Source of the DNA: Exserohilum rostratum
Lineage: Eukaryota; Ascomycota; Dothideomycetes; Pleosporales; Pleosporaceae
NCBI GenBank assembly: GCA_026367775.1
Contig: CP111160.1
Span: forward strand, 1,712,454 to 1,776,453
Direction: 5' to 3'
DNA: 64,000 nt
Part shown: positions 13,501 through 27,409 of the stretch, in pieces
Position numbering within the stretch: the stretch's first letter is position 1
How the letters are laid out: each line of letters begins with the position of its first letter
Program-made: the position numbers and the translations under genes
The notes under the pieces: generated by a model
Told to the model about the DNA's origin: nothing
Databases searched by the model: none
The model's input: only the letters and a program-made list of their open reading frames with translations

Positions 13501-15192
13501 TCAAGATATCCTATATACTTTAAAGGATATCTTAGATCTAAAGAACTACTATTAGGTTCTTAAGCATCTAGAGAAGGATCAATATCTCCAAGCAATGTAG
13601 CTGGAGATAGATTAGTTGCAGAAAAATCAAACCTAGCAGCTAGTATTAAGACTAGCAGATTAGCTAGTACTAAAAGGCCACTAGGTACTTAATAAGAAGT
13701 ATAATTAGAAGAACAGCTATATCCACAAGGCTAGGTAGGTAGCAAAGGGATTTTAGCAAGAGTTTAGCATTAACTACTAAGAAACCTTCGCTAATACAAC
13801 TAAGCTAGACCTAATTAGACTACTACTTGCTATATTAACAGCAGTAGGTTAGAAAATTAAGAGCTAGGATATTAAACAAGCTTTCCTAAACGCTCTTATT
13901 AATACCATAATTTTTATTAAGTAACTAGAAGGATTTTAAGATTAGAAATATCTAGATTATATATGCCTGCTTAACAAGGCTCTATATAAATTAAAACAAG
14001 CTAGCAGACAATAGTAGAAGCTGCTATTAAGCTTACTAAGCCAGCTCTAGTTTAGATCTCTACTAATTAATACCACAACCTATATTAATATTAAGTAGAA
14101 GATTATAATAGCCACCTATATAGACAACCTGCTCTTATTTACAGAAAAAGAGCAGCATATCTAGAAGCTTTTCTAAGACCTATTAGCAATCTTAGACCTA
14201 GAGATTAAAGATCTTAGAGATATCTTAGAGTTCCTAGGCGTTTAAGTAATTAGATCTAACTAATTAACCTTTATAACGCAAGAGAACTATATTAATAGGC
14301 TACTATCTAGATTTAATAAGCTAGATATTAAGCCTAGAAAGACGCCACTCTAGCAGAACATCAAGATAAGCAAGAACAATCAGACTGCCTTACCAAAGGA
14401 GATCAAGCTGTTTTAGCAGCAGATCAGCTCTCTAATATATCTATCGCTTTTTACCAGGCCTAATATCACATACGTAGTCAATCTACTATCTTAATTCATA
14501 GCTAATCCAAGCGCTAAGTATTTTAGTAGCCTAGATCACCTCTAGGGATATATATCTTAATTAAGGCACCTAGGGCTACTCTTTTAGTTAGATCTTAGCA
14601 ATTAAATCAGTTCTGCAATAGATCAATCTACACCAATATTACTAATTAAATTAGAGCTGTAAATTAATCTAATAAGCTCCACTAATGCAGATTAGGGGGG
14701 CGATTTTAATAGTAGAAGATCTACTATAGGTAATATCTTTTTGCTACAAATTAGCAAAAGCTATAGCGCTATTTCTTAGCTATTAAAGCTACAATCTACT
14801 GTAGCCCTATTAAGCGCAGAAGCAGAATTTATAGCCTACAAAGAAGCAGCAAAATAAGCTATCTACCTAGCTTAGTTTCTCAGAGAAATCAGAGATCTAT
14901 ATTAGATCCGACTAGATAGAACAACCAAGATCTATACTAATAGCTAGAGCGCAATACAGCTTGCTAAAAATCTAGTCTATCACGCAAAATCTAAGCATAT
15001 TAATATCTAGTACTACTTTGTACATAAGAAGATTAAAGTAAATTAGATCTAGCTCTAATACTAGCATACTAGCTATCTATTAGCTAACAATCTTACTAAG
15101 GCTATAGGAGCGGATAAGATCTAGAACTTCCTACTAGGCGTAAATCTAGTAGACAGATCTAATATTGAACAGCAGTCCAGCTTAAGGGGGCG

Positions 15193-15611
15193 TGTTGGAG
15201 AATAAGCTACCTAGCTGTTCTCTCTATCAGATCTATCAGATCTATCAGGTCTATCTGATCCATCAGATCAGATACCAGCCAGGTAATATCGGATCTACCG
15301 GATCCATGAGATCCGATATCATTACTAGAAGCTATTATGCTTCAATATCTGCTCAAGATCAATATGTTAATGTCTATAACAAGACTATTAATATAGATTA
15401 GATATTAATAGTACTATAGAATCTTCTAGTCTATCTAGACTTAAGTATTTAAGATAGCTATAGTTAAGTAGATAGAAGAACTAAGGCAGACACAGCAATC
15501 TTAACTCTCTTAATATCTTTTCTCTATCTTTCTAGCTCTAAGCTGTACTAGATCTTTCTCTCCTTACTTTCGCTATCTGCAGCTAGAATCTATCCCTAAT
15601 AGATTCTAACA
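15193..15611 (+). repeat. 3' LTR of Copia copy A
   Basis: 419 bp, near-identical to 9900-10318 and to the inverted solo LTR at 19337-19755, with TG..CA ends and a polypurine tract (15184-15190) directly upstream. The 69-codon open frame inside it is LTR sequence, not a gene: the same frame recurs inside the solo LTR. Confidence 0.92.
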
Positions 15612-18600
15612 GTAAGGTTTTAGCTCTAATTTCTTAATTAGTAAGGATCTTATTAATATAACGCTAGTAAGCTACTAGAATAATATTAAATCTTACTTAT
15701 AGAAGATTAGAAGATAATACCTTAGTCTAGAGGCTAGATAGATTAAATTACCTAACTAATTTATTACTACTCTAATACTTAATAACTTAAGCTTAGAATT
15801 TAATTACTTTATTACTATAATAACTTAAGATTTTAGATTAAATAAAGAGATAAATTTAGAAGTAATATATAGTTATATTATTAATAAATCTAGATAGCTT
15901 AAATCTATAAAACTAAATAGATCTATTAGCTATTATAGTAATAGAAGTAGTAGCTTAAATAGATTAGACTAAAGAAGCTATATTAGCCTATATTAGAAGA
16001 GCTATAGTAGCTTAAATTAAGCTCCTAAGGACGTTAAAATAACCCTATTAACCTAGAGATTTAAAAGTCTAAAGAAGTACTCTTACTATAAGAGAAATAG
16101 ATATACTATTAACTAATACTAGACTAAAGATCTAAGTAAGCGTCTTAACTAAGTTAACTAAACTAAAGACGCTCTATCTACTATAATATTAGTAGATTAG
16201 AAGATTACTAATATTAATACTACTAGATTTAGTTAATTAATTAAATAGATATTAGATAGTAGAGCTAGCTTATATATTTGTTCTAATAGAAACCTATTTA
16301 GAAATATTAGTAGAGTAAGTAATATCTATATTAGATAAAGTAATACTAATTAATTACTACTAGTAATAGTAAAAGAAGAAGTACTTATTATATTTACTAG
16401 CACTAGTAAGTTAGTAGTGCTAAAGGAAGTTCTCTTAGTACTAGACTTTAGAGTTAATTTACTTATTCTATACTAAGTAGTCTAGAAAGAAGCTTAATTC
16501 TAGTTCTCTAAGGATAATAGTATTATTAGCTAATTTAGTAAGATATTAGTTAGAGGTTAATATATTAGAAATATCTTAATCTTTAATATAATTAGTAATA
16601 TCTAGAAGGCTAATTAGATCTAGAATCTAATAATGCATTAGACTAAATAATCTAGCTAATTAGACTAACTAAGTAAGATTATCTTAATTAACTAGACTAA
16701 TAAGATATTACTCTACTACTATAGATTTAGCTATATTAGTAAGATAAGCCTAAATAAGCTTAGTAAGAAGACTAATAGCTTAAAATTAGAGATTAAAACT
16801 AAAGAAGCTTTTAGTAACTATAAGGTATACTTAAAAAGTAAGTTTAGTAGTAAAGTTAGTAGAGATCTAATTACTACTCCTATCTATAACTTTAGTAATT
16901 TAGTATACTATAATCTTAGAGAACTTATTAAGCTTAGAACTAATAAGAGCTATAAGTACTATATTACTATTCTAGACTATAAAACTAAATATCTAGAAGT
17001 AGATCTACTCACTACTAGATCTAAGCTTATAGATCTAGTAAAAGCCTTTATTAAAAAAGCTAAGATTTAAAACTTAAAGTAGATTAAAGCTATTTAGGCT
17101 AATAATAAGTTTAATACTCTAAAGCTATAGAAGCTTACTACTAGAAAGAGATTTAATCTTTAATTTACTTCTCTATTTAATCTAGAAGGTAAAGGTAAAG
17201 CTAAGTAAATTAATAGAACTCTATTTAATAAGATCTAAGCCCTACTATTTAAAGCTAAAATACCTACTGGACTATAGGTAGAAGCCTTACTTATAGTAGT
17301 CTATCTTTATAATAGAATGCTATATAGTTCTATTAAGTTTTAGACGCTATTTAAAGCTAAATATAAATATAAGCCTAATATTAGTAATATTAGAATATAG
17401 AGATCTCTAGTATATTAAAAAGAGCTAGAAGAATTTCTTAGTAAGCTTAACTTATAAGTCTAGCTATTCTATTTTACTAGCTATATTAGTAGTAATCTCT
17501 ACTAACTAATTAATCTTAAGACTAATAAGGTTATAACTACCTATAATGTTTAGATTCTAGAGAGAGTATTTAATAACTAGACTCTAGAATTAGATCTATA
17601 GCTAGATATTAAATAAGAGATTAATTTAGATATTAATCTAGAACTAGATTAAATTACTAATACTAATTAAAATATTAATTAAATAAACTAGCCTCTAAGC
17701 TCTATAAGAGTAGTTAGTAAAAATTTAATTATTTTAATTAAAAGTAGAGCTAAAATAGTAGAATTAGCTATAATTACTAAGATAATAAAGAATCTAATTC
17801 TTAAAGGTATCTTATATACTTTAAAAGATATTTTAGATTTAAAGAACTACTATTAGGTTCTTAAGCACCTAGAAAGAGATTAATATATCTAAGTAATATA
17901 GTAAGAGATTAATTAGCTATAGAAGAATTAAACTTAGTAACTAGTATTAAGACTAGTAGATTAGCTAGTACTTAAAAGCTACTAGGTACTTAATAAGAAG
18001 TATAATTAAAAGAATAGCTATATCTATAAGGCTAGGTAGGTAGTAAAGAGATTTTAGTAAGAGTTTAGTATTAACTACTAAGAAACTTTTGCTAATATAA
18101 CTAGGCTAAACCTAATTAGACTACTACTTACTATATTAATAGTAGTAGGCTAGTAAATTAAAAGCTAGGATATTAAATAAGCTTTCTTATACGCTCTTAT
18201 TACTACTATAATTTTTATTAAGTAACTAGAAGAATTTTAAGACTAGAGAAACCTATATTAAGTCTACCTACTTAATAAAGCTCTATATAGGTTAAAGTAA
18301 GTTAGTAGATAGTAGTAGAAGCTACTATTAAGCTTACTAAGCTAGCTCTAGTTTAGATCTCTACTAATTAGTACTATAACTTATATTAATATTAAGTAGA
18401 AGACTATAATAGCTACCTATATAGATAATCTACTTATATTTATAGAAAAAGAGTAGATAATCTAGAAGCTCTTCTAAGACCTATTAGTAATATTAGACCT
18501 AGAGATTAAAGATTTTAGAAATATCTTAGAGTTCCTGGGTGTTTAGGTAATTAGATTTAATTAATTAACCTTTATAACATAAGAAAACTATATTAATAGG

Positions 18601-19336
18601 CTACTATCTAGATTTAATAAGCTAAATATTAAGCCTAGAAAGATACTACGCTAGTAGAATATTAGAATAAGTAAGAATAATTAGACTACCTTACTAAAGA
18701 AGATTAAGCTATTTTAGTAGTAGATTAGCTCTCTAATATATTTATTACTTTTTACTAAGCCTAATATTATATATATAGTTAATCTACTATCTTAATTTAT
18801 ATCTAATCTAAGCGCTAAATATTTTAGTAGCCTAGATTACCTCTAAGGATATATATCTTAATTAAGGTAACTAGAGCTACTCTATTAGTTAGATCTTAGT
18901 AATTAAATTAGTTTTATAATATATTAATCTATATTAATATTACTAATTAAATTAAAGGTATAAATTAATTTAATAGGCTCTATAGATATAGATTAGAGAG
19001 GTAATTTTAATAGTAGAAGATCTACTATAGGTAATATTTTCTTACTATAAATAGATAAGAGCTATAGCGCTATTTCTTAGCTATTAAAACTATAATTAAT
19101 AGTAGGTTTATTAAGCGTAGAGGCTAAATTTATAGCCTATAAAGAAGTAGTAAAATAAGCTATCTACCTAGCTTAGTTTCTTAGAGAAATTAGAGATCTA
19201 TATTAGATCTAATTAGATAGAATAACTAAGATTTATACTAATAGCTAAAGCATAATATAGCTTACTAAAAATCTAGTCTATTACGTAAGATCTAAGTATA
19301 TTAATATCTAGTACTACTTTATACGTAAGAAGATTA

Positions 19337-19755
19337 TGTTAGAATCTAATAGATATAGATTCTAGCTGTAGATAGCAGAAGTAAGGAGAGAAAGATCTAG
19401 TACAGCTTAGAGCTAGAAAGATAGAGAAAAGATATTAAGAGAGTTAAGATTGCTATATCTGCCTTAGTTCTTCTATCTACTTAACTATAGCTATCTTAAA
19501 TACTTAAGTCTAGATAGACTAGAAGATTCTATAGTACTATTAATATCCAATCTATATTAATAGTCTTGTCATAGACATTAACATATTGATCTTGAGCAGA
19601 TATTGAAGCATAATAGCTTCTAGTAATGATATCGGATCTCATGGATCCGGTAGATCCGATATTACCTGGCTGGTATCTGATCTGATGGATCAGATAGACC
19701 TGATAGATCTGATAGATCTGATAGAGAGAACAGCTAGGTAGCTTATTCTCCAACA
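19337..19755 (-). mobile_element. Solo Copia LTR with perfect target duplication
   Basis: A 419-bp LTR in the opposite orientation to copy B, with TG..CA ends and the same 5-mer GATTA on both sides (19332-19336 and 19756-19760). It is nearly identical to the 15193-15611 LTR and shows little RIP, although the sequence around it is saturated with RIP changes. It is the product of LTR-LTR recombination of a later full insertion. The 74-codon frame within it is not a gene. Confidence 0.95.
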
Positions 19756-19916
19756 GATTAGAGTAAATAAAATTTAGCTCTAATACTAGTATACTAGCTA
19801 TCGATTAGCTAATAACTTTACTAAGGCTATAGAAGTAAATAAGATCTAGAACTTTCTACTAAGTGTTAATCTAGTAGATAGATCTAATATTAAATAGTAG
19901 CCTAGCTTAAGAGGGC

Positions 19917-20325
19917 GTGTTAGAGAATAAGCTACTAGCTATTCTCTATTAGATCTATTAGGTCTATCTAATCTATTAGATTAGATACTAGCTAGGTAAT
20001 ATTAGATCTACTAGATCTATAAGATTTAATAGTATTACTAGAAGCTATTATACTTTAATATCTACTTAAGATTAATATATTAATGTCTATTACAAGACTA
20101 TTAATATAGATTAGATATTAATAGTACTATAAAATCTTCTAGTCTATCTAGACTTAAGTATTTAAGATAGCTATAGTTAAGTAGATAGACTAAGGTAGAT
20201 ATAATAATCTTAACTCTATTAATCTCTATTATCTCTCTCTCTCTCTTTCTAGCTCTATACTACTTAATTTTCTCTCTTTACTTCTACTATCTATAGCTAG
20301 AATCTATCTCTATTAGATTCTAATA
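19917..20325 (+). repeat. 3' LTR of Copia copy B
   Basis: RIP-mutated LTR of 409 bp (TGTTAGAGAATAAGC ... TTCTAATA) preceded by the purine-rich tract AAGAGGGCG. It is shorter than the 419-bp LTRs because of differences in the ATCAGATCT-like short repeats. Confidence 0.88.
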
Positions 20326-20621
20326 TAAGGCTCTTGAAACTTAAAAAACTAGTAGCTTTTATAGCTATTCAGAATAAGTAAGTAATATATACTAATAATA
20401 TAAGGCTTTATATAAGTATTAAAGTACTTTAGCTAAGTAATACTTAGCTTATTATTTATTTAGCTATTATTACTAACTATAATTACCTAGTTATATAGGA
20501 TTTTTACTTTCTTATACTAAGTAGATAAGTAATATTTATTAGTAAAAATAAAGAATAGTAGAACTACTCAGCTAGCTATATTAATTACTATAAATAGCGT
20601 TATCTATTTATAATTACTTAG
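20326..20621 (-). mobile_element. Pogo/Fot1-type DNA transposon, copy 2, left piece
   Basis: The reverse complement matches the interior of the copy at 37047-38904 (about 37731-38005), within the DDE transposase. The piece is bounded on the left by the Copia 3' LTR and on the right by the gypsy LTR at 20622. The part corresponding to the 3' third of the transposon is missing and was not found to the left of the Copia copies, which implies a deletion or rearrangement. Confidence 0.85.
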
Positions 20622-21114
20622 TGTTATATAGAGTTTAGAATACTTTACTAGATTCTATTCTAGGTTAAGGCGAGTCTAGCTAACAAAGTAAGCTATGTAG
20701 GTTATCTAGCGATTTTGTAAAAAAGAGTTATAGGAACTTAGTTTAGGTAATAATAATCTAATTTTATATAGATAAAATAACTAAGTATTAATCTATATAA
20801 GAGAAGAACTTATAAGAGTTAACTATAATAAGTGTAATAATAAAATTTAATACATTTTTATACTTATTACTTCTAGTTCTAATATCTAAGTTTTTTTACC
20901 TTTCTCTAGTATTTCTAGATATTAGAGATACTATAGCATTTTAAAATGTTATAGTATTTCTTCTTATAAAGAGATATTAGTACTTAGTAAGATACTAAGT
21001 TACGTAATCTCTACTTTACTATAACTAGCTTACTTACTAACTTCTTTATACGTGCGCGTAACTATTTATAGTTAGTATCTAAAGTAAAAATTCTCTAGCT
21101 TATTACTTATAATA
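20622..21114 (-). repeat. 3' LTR of gypsy element 20622-27902
   Basis: 493 bp, matching 27410-27902 along its length, with RIP-type differences such as TAACA versus TAATA at the inner end. It lies on the left because the element is in minus orientation. Confidence 0.9.
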
Positions 21115-24100
21115 TTATCTCCTCTTTTAGGGTTATTATCTTAATACTTTAGGTTATTATTTTACTATACTATATTATATAGTATTAGTTGTATAAGAGG
21201 TTAACTATAGCTAGTTTATTATATCCTCCTCTTCTCTTTAGCTTTCTTAACTATACCTAAGGTTTAAAAATTTTACGCCCTTTGTCTTTACTTATTAACT
21301 AATTAGAAGCGTGCTTATATAGCGCGTATAGAGTAAGAGAGTTTAGAAATAGAGTTTTATTATAAGTGTTATAAGAAGAAGAAGTTATATTATTTTATAA
21401 AGATAACTACTAGTTATTACGCTAGTTATATTTCTATTAGTGCTAAGTGTAGCTTATTTATTTCTAAAGAGGAGTAGAAGTAGGTTTAGGCTAAGTGTAA
21501 GTGTAAAGAGATTAAAGTAGCTTATTTATAGGCTTAGTAGGCTTAACTAGATACTTAGTTATTATAGTAAGAGTTAGAGTTATTAGAGGTAAAGAGTAGA
21601 GAGTGGTTTTTTACTTATTAAGATCTAGCTTTTTTAAGAGTTTAGGCTTATATAAAAGAGTAGGCTAAGGAGAGCTTTACTCTTAGTATAGGCCTTCTTA
21701 TTAATAAACTAATTTTATCTAGACTATTAGCTAATCTAGGCTAGTTATAGGCTAATTTCTTTAACTCTTCTTTTTTTAATTTCTTTCTCTCTTCTAAGGA
21801 CTTAGTCCTCCCTTTTCTAGGTATTTCTAATAGTATTTCTATACTAGTGTCTTATAGTTTATTAGGTTTCTTTCTAGTTCTTAAGTATTTTAGCTATCTA
21901 GCTATCTTTACTACTTAACTAAGTACTTTTACTAACTTCCAACTTTCTATAGGTCTCTAATCTTCTTAACTATGTATTTATTGTCTTTAAGTTCTCTATT
22001 TTCTATTAGTTCTGCGTTTAGTAGTGCTAGTTTTAAAAGTTTCTTATAGAATATAAAGTGTACTTTTATACTTTATAGTAGTTATAGTTTATAGTTTATA
22101 AGTCCTATCTCTTCTAGAATTTTAAATAGTTCTACTTAAAGATTATCTAGTTTCTTATATAGTTATTTAGTTTTTAAGTTTTATCTTAATAGGAAAACTT
22201 TATCTCTTTTTTTAAAAGTTAGTCTTTTAATTCTTTACTTATTTATAGTATTAGCTATTGTAAGGTTTTTATAAGTAACATTCTTACTTAATTCTTTATG
22301 TAATTTGCGTAGTAGGCGTGCTTTATTATCTACTTCTACTATAATACTTTTAATATCCTTTAGGTCTTAATAAGTAGTTAGCTTATACTTGTAGTTTACG
22401 TAGTGTAGTAATTATTTAGTTATTGCTAATTTAGTGCTATTATAGGCTAGTTATACAATAAGTAATAGCTCTACCTAGTTATTTTATAACTTATTAATGT
22501 ATATACGTAGGTATTATTCTAGTGTTTAGTTTATACGCTCTATTTAAATATCTATTTCTAAGTAAAAGCTTATTAAGAGTTTCCTTTTAACTCCTAATTT
22601 TACTAGGAACGTAGTCTAGTATAGAGAAGTAAAGAGCTTATCTCTATCTATAATAAATTCTTCTAGTATTCTATATTTTAATATAAGTGCCTTAGTAACT
22701 TTGTATATGTATTTTTCTACTATAATAGTCTCTTCTATTAGTATAAATTTTACTACTTTAGTTAATTAGTTAATAATTACTAGTATACTATTGTAGAATT
22801 AGGCTAAGGCTAGTTCTAGCGACTTTAGAAGCTTTATAATAAAGTCTATTATTACGCTACTTTATAGTTTTATTAGTAGCTATAAGGGCTATAATAGTCT
22901 ATAGAGCTTATATCTTTTAGGCTTATTTTAGTAATAAGCTAAATAGTTACCTAGAATATTCTTTACTATTACTTATAAGCGTAGTATTATAAATACTTTA
23001 GCTAATTTTCTAACTATTTTTTCTATTCTTATATGTTTATACTCTAGGGACTTATATAGTTTCTAGATAAGACTTATTTTTATATATAAGGGTATATATA
23101 TTTAATCTTTATAGATTATATCTTAGTACTCTTATTTAACTTAAAGTAGTTTCTTAGAGCTCTTCTATTTAGGCTTAAACTACTATTTAGTAGCCTTTTT
23201 CTTTTATTACTACTAAAGAGTTATAACTTAGTGTAATATAGTAGCTATTCTAGCTAAGTTAGGTTAGTTATACTTTAAGCTACTATTAAGTATCTTTTTA
23301 AGTATTACGTTGTATAGTTCCTTATAACCTTCCTTACGTAAGTTAGATTTTTAGCTTAGAGTGTTAGCTACTCTATTATGTAATCCTACTTAGTAAGTAA
23401 TTTTAAAGTTAAACTAGGCCAGTATTTTAGCCTATTAGACCTATTATTAGTTAAGTTTTTTTATTATTATAAAGCTTACTAGATTCTAATAATTAGTAAA
23501 GACTTTAATTATATTAAGGAGTTCTAATAAGTATACCTTTTATTATTTAAAGGTGTTAACTACTTTAAATAGTTCCTTATTATAAATATTATAATTAAGT
23601 TCTACTCTAAAGAACTTCTTTAAATAGTAAAACACTAGTTTCTATTTTCTATCTAGGCATAACTATAATAATATAGCTCTAAGTATATAGTTAAATACGT
23701 TAGTCTTAACTTATATTTTCTATTTTAAGTTATATATTTCTAGTATAGGTGCTTTAAAGAATATTTACTTAATTTAATTAAACGCTTTTTAATGTTCTTT
23801 ATTCTATTAGAATTCTACTTCTTTCTTTATAATCTCTAAGAGTAGTATAGTAATTTATAAATGATCTTTAATAAATTTCTAATAGTAGTTAGTAAATCTA
23901 AAGAAAGATTATATGTCTTTAACTATTTTAGGTTTTAGCTATTCTTATATAGTCGCGATTTTCTTTAGGTTTATTTTAAATCTTTTTATTAAGATAATAA
24001 AGCCTAGGAATTCTATTTTTTTAATATAGAATTTGTATTTTTTTAACTATAGGTATAGCTTATATTTCTTAAGTTTTCTAAGCACTTTCTTTATATATTT

Positions 24101-27100
24101 AATATATTCTTTAAGTGTTCTTTTAGAGTACACTAGTACGTTATCTAAGTATACTATAACAAAGATTCCTAGATATTTATAGAGAATATTATTAATAACT
24201 AATTAAAAGGTTACTAGCGTATTTATTAAGCTAAATAGTATAACTATATATTTAAATAGTATATATTTTATCTTAAATGCTATTTTCTATTTATTACTTT
24301 CTTTAATTCTAATCTAATAAAATCCTTCTTAGACGTTAAACTTTATAAACTACTTAGCTTCTTAGAGTTAATCTATAAGCTCTAATATTAGTAGTAAGAG
24401 GTATTAGTTCTTCTTTATTACTATATTTAACCTTTAATAGTTAATATATAGTTACTATTTACTATTAGGTTTCTTTATAAATAGTATAGGTAAAGCTATT
24501 AGACTATGTTCTAGTTAAATAAACCTTTTTTTAAGATTCTTTTAGAGGTATCCTCTTAGCTTAGTATTATGCTCTAGTGCTATAGAATATATTTCTTTTA
24601 GTATTAACTTTACTTCTTCTTTAAAAGATAATTTTATAATTCTAGTCTTAGTGTTTAGCTAAGTCTATTACTTTGTTTTCCTTAAATAGTTCTTAAAACT
24701 TATTTATTTAGTATTCTTTTAGTATATTTAGTAGTTAAGGTTTATCTTTTTTAGGCGTAACTTATCTTAACTATATAACTCTTATTTACTAAAGATCTTT
24801 TATATAGGTTTTTGTAATCTTATATAGTAAGATCTTACTAAATCTTCTATCTTAGGTTGTGTACTAATCTATTAGGCATATCTCTTATTATACTCTAGTA
24901 ACTTTTTGCGTAAGTTCTTAGCTAAGTATTATCTACTTTCGCTTATTGATAGTATGGTTATAGGCGTTTAGCTAGTTATAACTAATTAGTATTTTTTTAT
25001 TTTTAATATCTATAATATTAATATTTATTTAGCTTTATATACTAGCTACTATTACTAGTACTAATTTTGTTTCTAGCTTTATTATACTATTCCTATATAC
25101 TATAGAACTATTATTAGCTAATACTACTTATATTATTCTTTTCTTAGCTTAATATAGTATATTATATTTTTTAATTACTTATAGTAATATTACTATTCTT
25201 ACTACTCTACTATCTACTAAGGCTTATAGTTTATGTCTTACTATGTATATAGTTATAGTTAGCCTTAGTTTATAGCCTCTAGCGTTGTGTATCTTTCTAA
25301 GAGTTGTTTTAGAACTACCTTTACTAGTTTAACTTTATTTTTAGTAGTATTCTAGTTTTTTAGTTAGGAAATTTATTCTTTTTTTAACTTTTTTCTTTCT
25401 TTTAGAAAGAACCTTACGCTGTACTTAGCGTTATAATAGACTAGATATCTATTATTATAATAGAAGCTCTAGTAGATATTACTATAGAGTATTAGTGTGT
25501 TACCTTTAATTTTTCTAAGTTAGTAGCTTTCTTTTTTTCCTTTACTCTTTATAGTTTTCTTATATATTTAGTAATTCTCTACTAAATATTTCTTAGGTAT
25601 AAGAGTGCTATAGTAGAAATTATCTACTCTTTCTACCTCTTTATATTATTTTTAGTAGAATTTATAGTTGCTAATATAATTTATCTAATATAGCTTCTAA
25701 TAGATTAGCTCTTTCTTTACCTACTTATAGGTGTAGTATTCTTCTATAAAGTATTTATAAGCTCTTAACTAGTTATAGTATATCTCTTTTTTTATATATT
25801 CTAATACTTACTTTACTTATAAGTAGAAGTTATACTTTTTATATTTATAGACTAGCTATAGTAGGTTTTAGTATATAACCTATTTCTTTACTAATACTTA
25901 TACTTTTATTAGGATTTCTATAATTAAGTTATTAAAATAGAGCTACTTATATACTACCTTGTAGCTAGCTTTTTTTATATTTAGTCTAGTAATTATAATT
26001 TATATTTATATTTTATAGTTATTAGCTTAGTAATTCTTTTCTCTATATACTTAGTAAAGTTTACTTTCTAGTCTTACTATTACTATATTATTTATAACTT
26101 TTTAGTTAGATAACTATACTTCTCTAAAGGTAATAATATTCTTAGCTTCTATTAGTTATAGGATAACTATGTAGTCTAGGCTTCCTACCTTACGTGCCTT
26201 ATTATAGAGGTCTAAGTTACTTAAGTTATTATCTAATGTAAGTTTGTATTAAAAGTATAGTGTGCTTAGTCTAATTATTTTAATCTTAACTACTACTTAC
26301 TTACTAGTTTTATTTTTTAGGTAGTCTTTATAGAAGTATTCTACTTTACTGTATTAGAGATATACTTTACTATTATAGCACTTTTAGCACTCTTCTTTAG
26401 AGAGACTATCTTAGTTCTTTTTTCAAGTTTTTCTATTTCTAGATTTCTCTTATACTTTTCCTATTATAAAAGTGTTACTATCTTAGTTAGTATAATAGTT
26501 CTACTATTTCTTTATATTAGCTATTATTAGCTAGAACTATCTCTTATGCTACTAGCGTTCTTATAGCCTATTATTAATATATATAGCTAGTTTAATTAAT
26601 ATTTATAGTGTTTTTAGTTTATTATAGTGTATAAAGCTATTCTTAATATTTTTCTTTAGGCCTACTTTAAACACTATTTATAGTGTAGCGTTATCTTAGT
26701 TAATTCTAGCTTAGAGCTGTTTAAACTTAGCTATATACGTAGATATAGACTTAGTTTACTTTAAATAGGTATTTATCTTTTCTACTTAGTTCTTAGCGTC
26801 TACTTCTTTAAAGATATATTCTATTTCTTCCTTAAAGTTAGCCTAGCTAGTAAATAGAGTGTATGTCTTGCTTTTAGTTCTATATTCTTTAACGTCTATA
26901 AGATAGTTATTTATATATAGCTATATCTAGTTAAAAGCTTTTTCCTTTATATATAAGCTAGCTATAAAGATCTTATCTTAGTTAGTAGGTACTTTGTTAA
27001 ACTTATAAAAAAGGTTAATATTAGTAAAGAATATTTATAGGTTATTATAGTTTCTATTAAACTTCTTAGGTGTAGCTATCTTAAGTTTTTTAATAGGTGT

Positions 27101-27409
27101 TTTATTTAGTATAGCTATTAGCTAGCTTATAAGCTAATTAACTATATTCTATATATTAGCTAACTACTAAGCCTAGGTTTTTACTTATTACCTAAGACTT
27201 TAGACTACTTTTTATAGGTTTCTAATTTCTTCCTTATTATTACTTAGAGTTAGCATTTCTTTATTAACTACTAAGTTTAGCAATAGCCTAAGGCCCTAGA
27301 CTAGTCTACTAGTACTAGCCTAAGACTAAGAGTAAGCATAAGCTATTATAAGTCTTATTTAAGTAACCTATTAGTAAGTTCTTTCTACTAAATCTATAGG
27401 TAGTTAAAG

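Larger units (their letters stand above)
9900..15611 (+). mobile_element. Ty1/copia retrotransposon, copy A (two LTRs)
   Basis: A structurally complete Copia element of 5712 bp with 419-bp LTRs (9900-10318 and 15193-15611), beginning TGTTGGAGAATAAG and ending TTCTAACA. Domains in Copia order: gag about 10850-11900, protease with ILDSGASSHIYSN about 11950-11985, integrase with GGAKRINRTLFNKIRALL about 12890-12950 and YLYNRTPHSS about 13003-13030, RT with YIDNLLLF about 14120-14143, and RNase H about 14690-15180 ending near the purine-rich tract AAGGGGG just before the 3' LTR. Numerous TAG/TAA codons where Gln or Trp is expected make it a RIP-damaged copy. The flanking 5-mers (ACTGG left, GTAAG right) do not match, so no target duplication is visible. 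Confidence 0.93.
15612..20325 (+). mobile_element. Ty1/copia copy B, 5'-truncated, strongly RIP-mutated
   Basis: Starts abruptly at a point equivalent to position 11308 of copy A and then follows copy A through protease, integrase, RT and RNase H to a 3' LTR at 19917-20325. Differences from copy A are overwhelmingly C-to-T and G-to-A; for example the copy A stretch near 12895 that still holds GGCGGAGC reads GGTAAAGC near 17211. Copy B thus went through more RIP than copy A. A clean solo LTR interrupts it at 19337-19755. Its 3' flank (20326 onward) is the interior of a pogo/Fot1-type transposon. Confidence 0.88.

Noticed and set aside
15192..15401. 69-codon open frame in the Copia 3' LTR (and its 74-codon copy at 19529-19753)
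   Set aside because: It lies wholly inside the LTR, recurs in each LTR copy and has no domain; it is an open frame by chance in unmutated LTR sequence.
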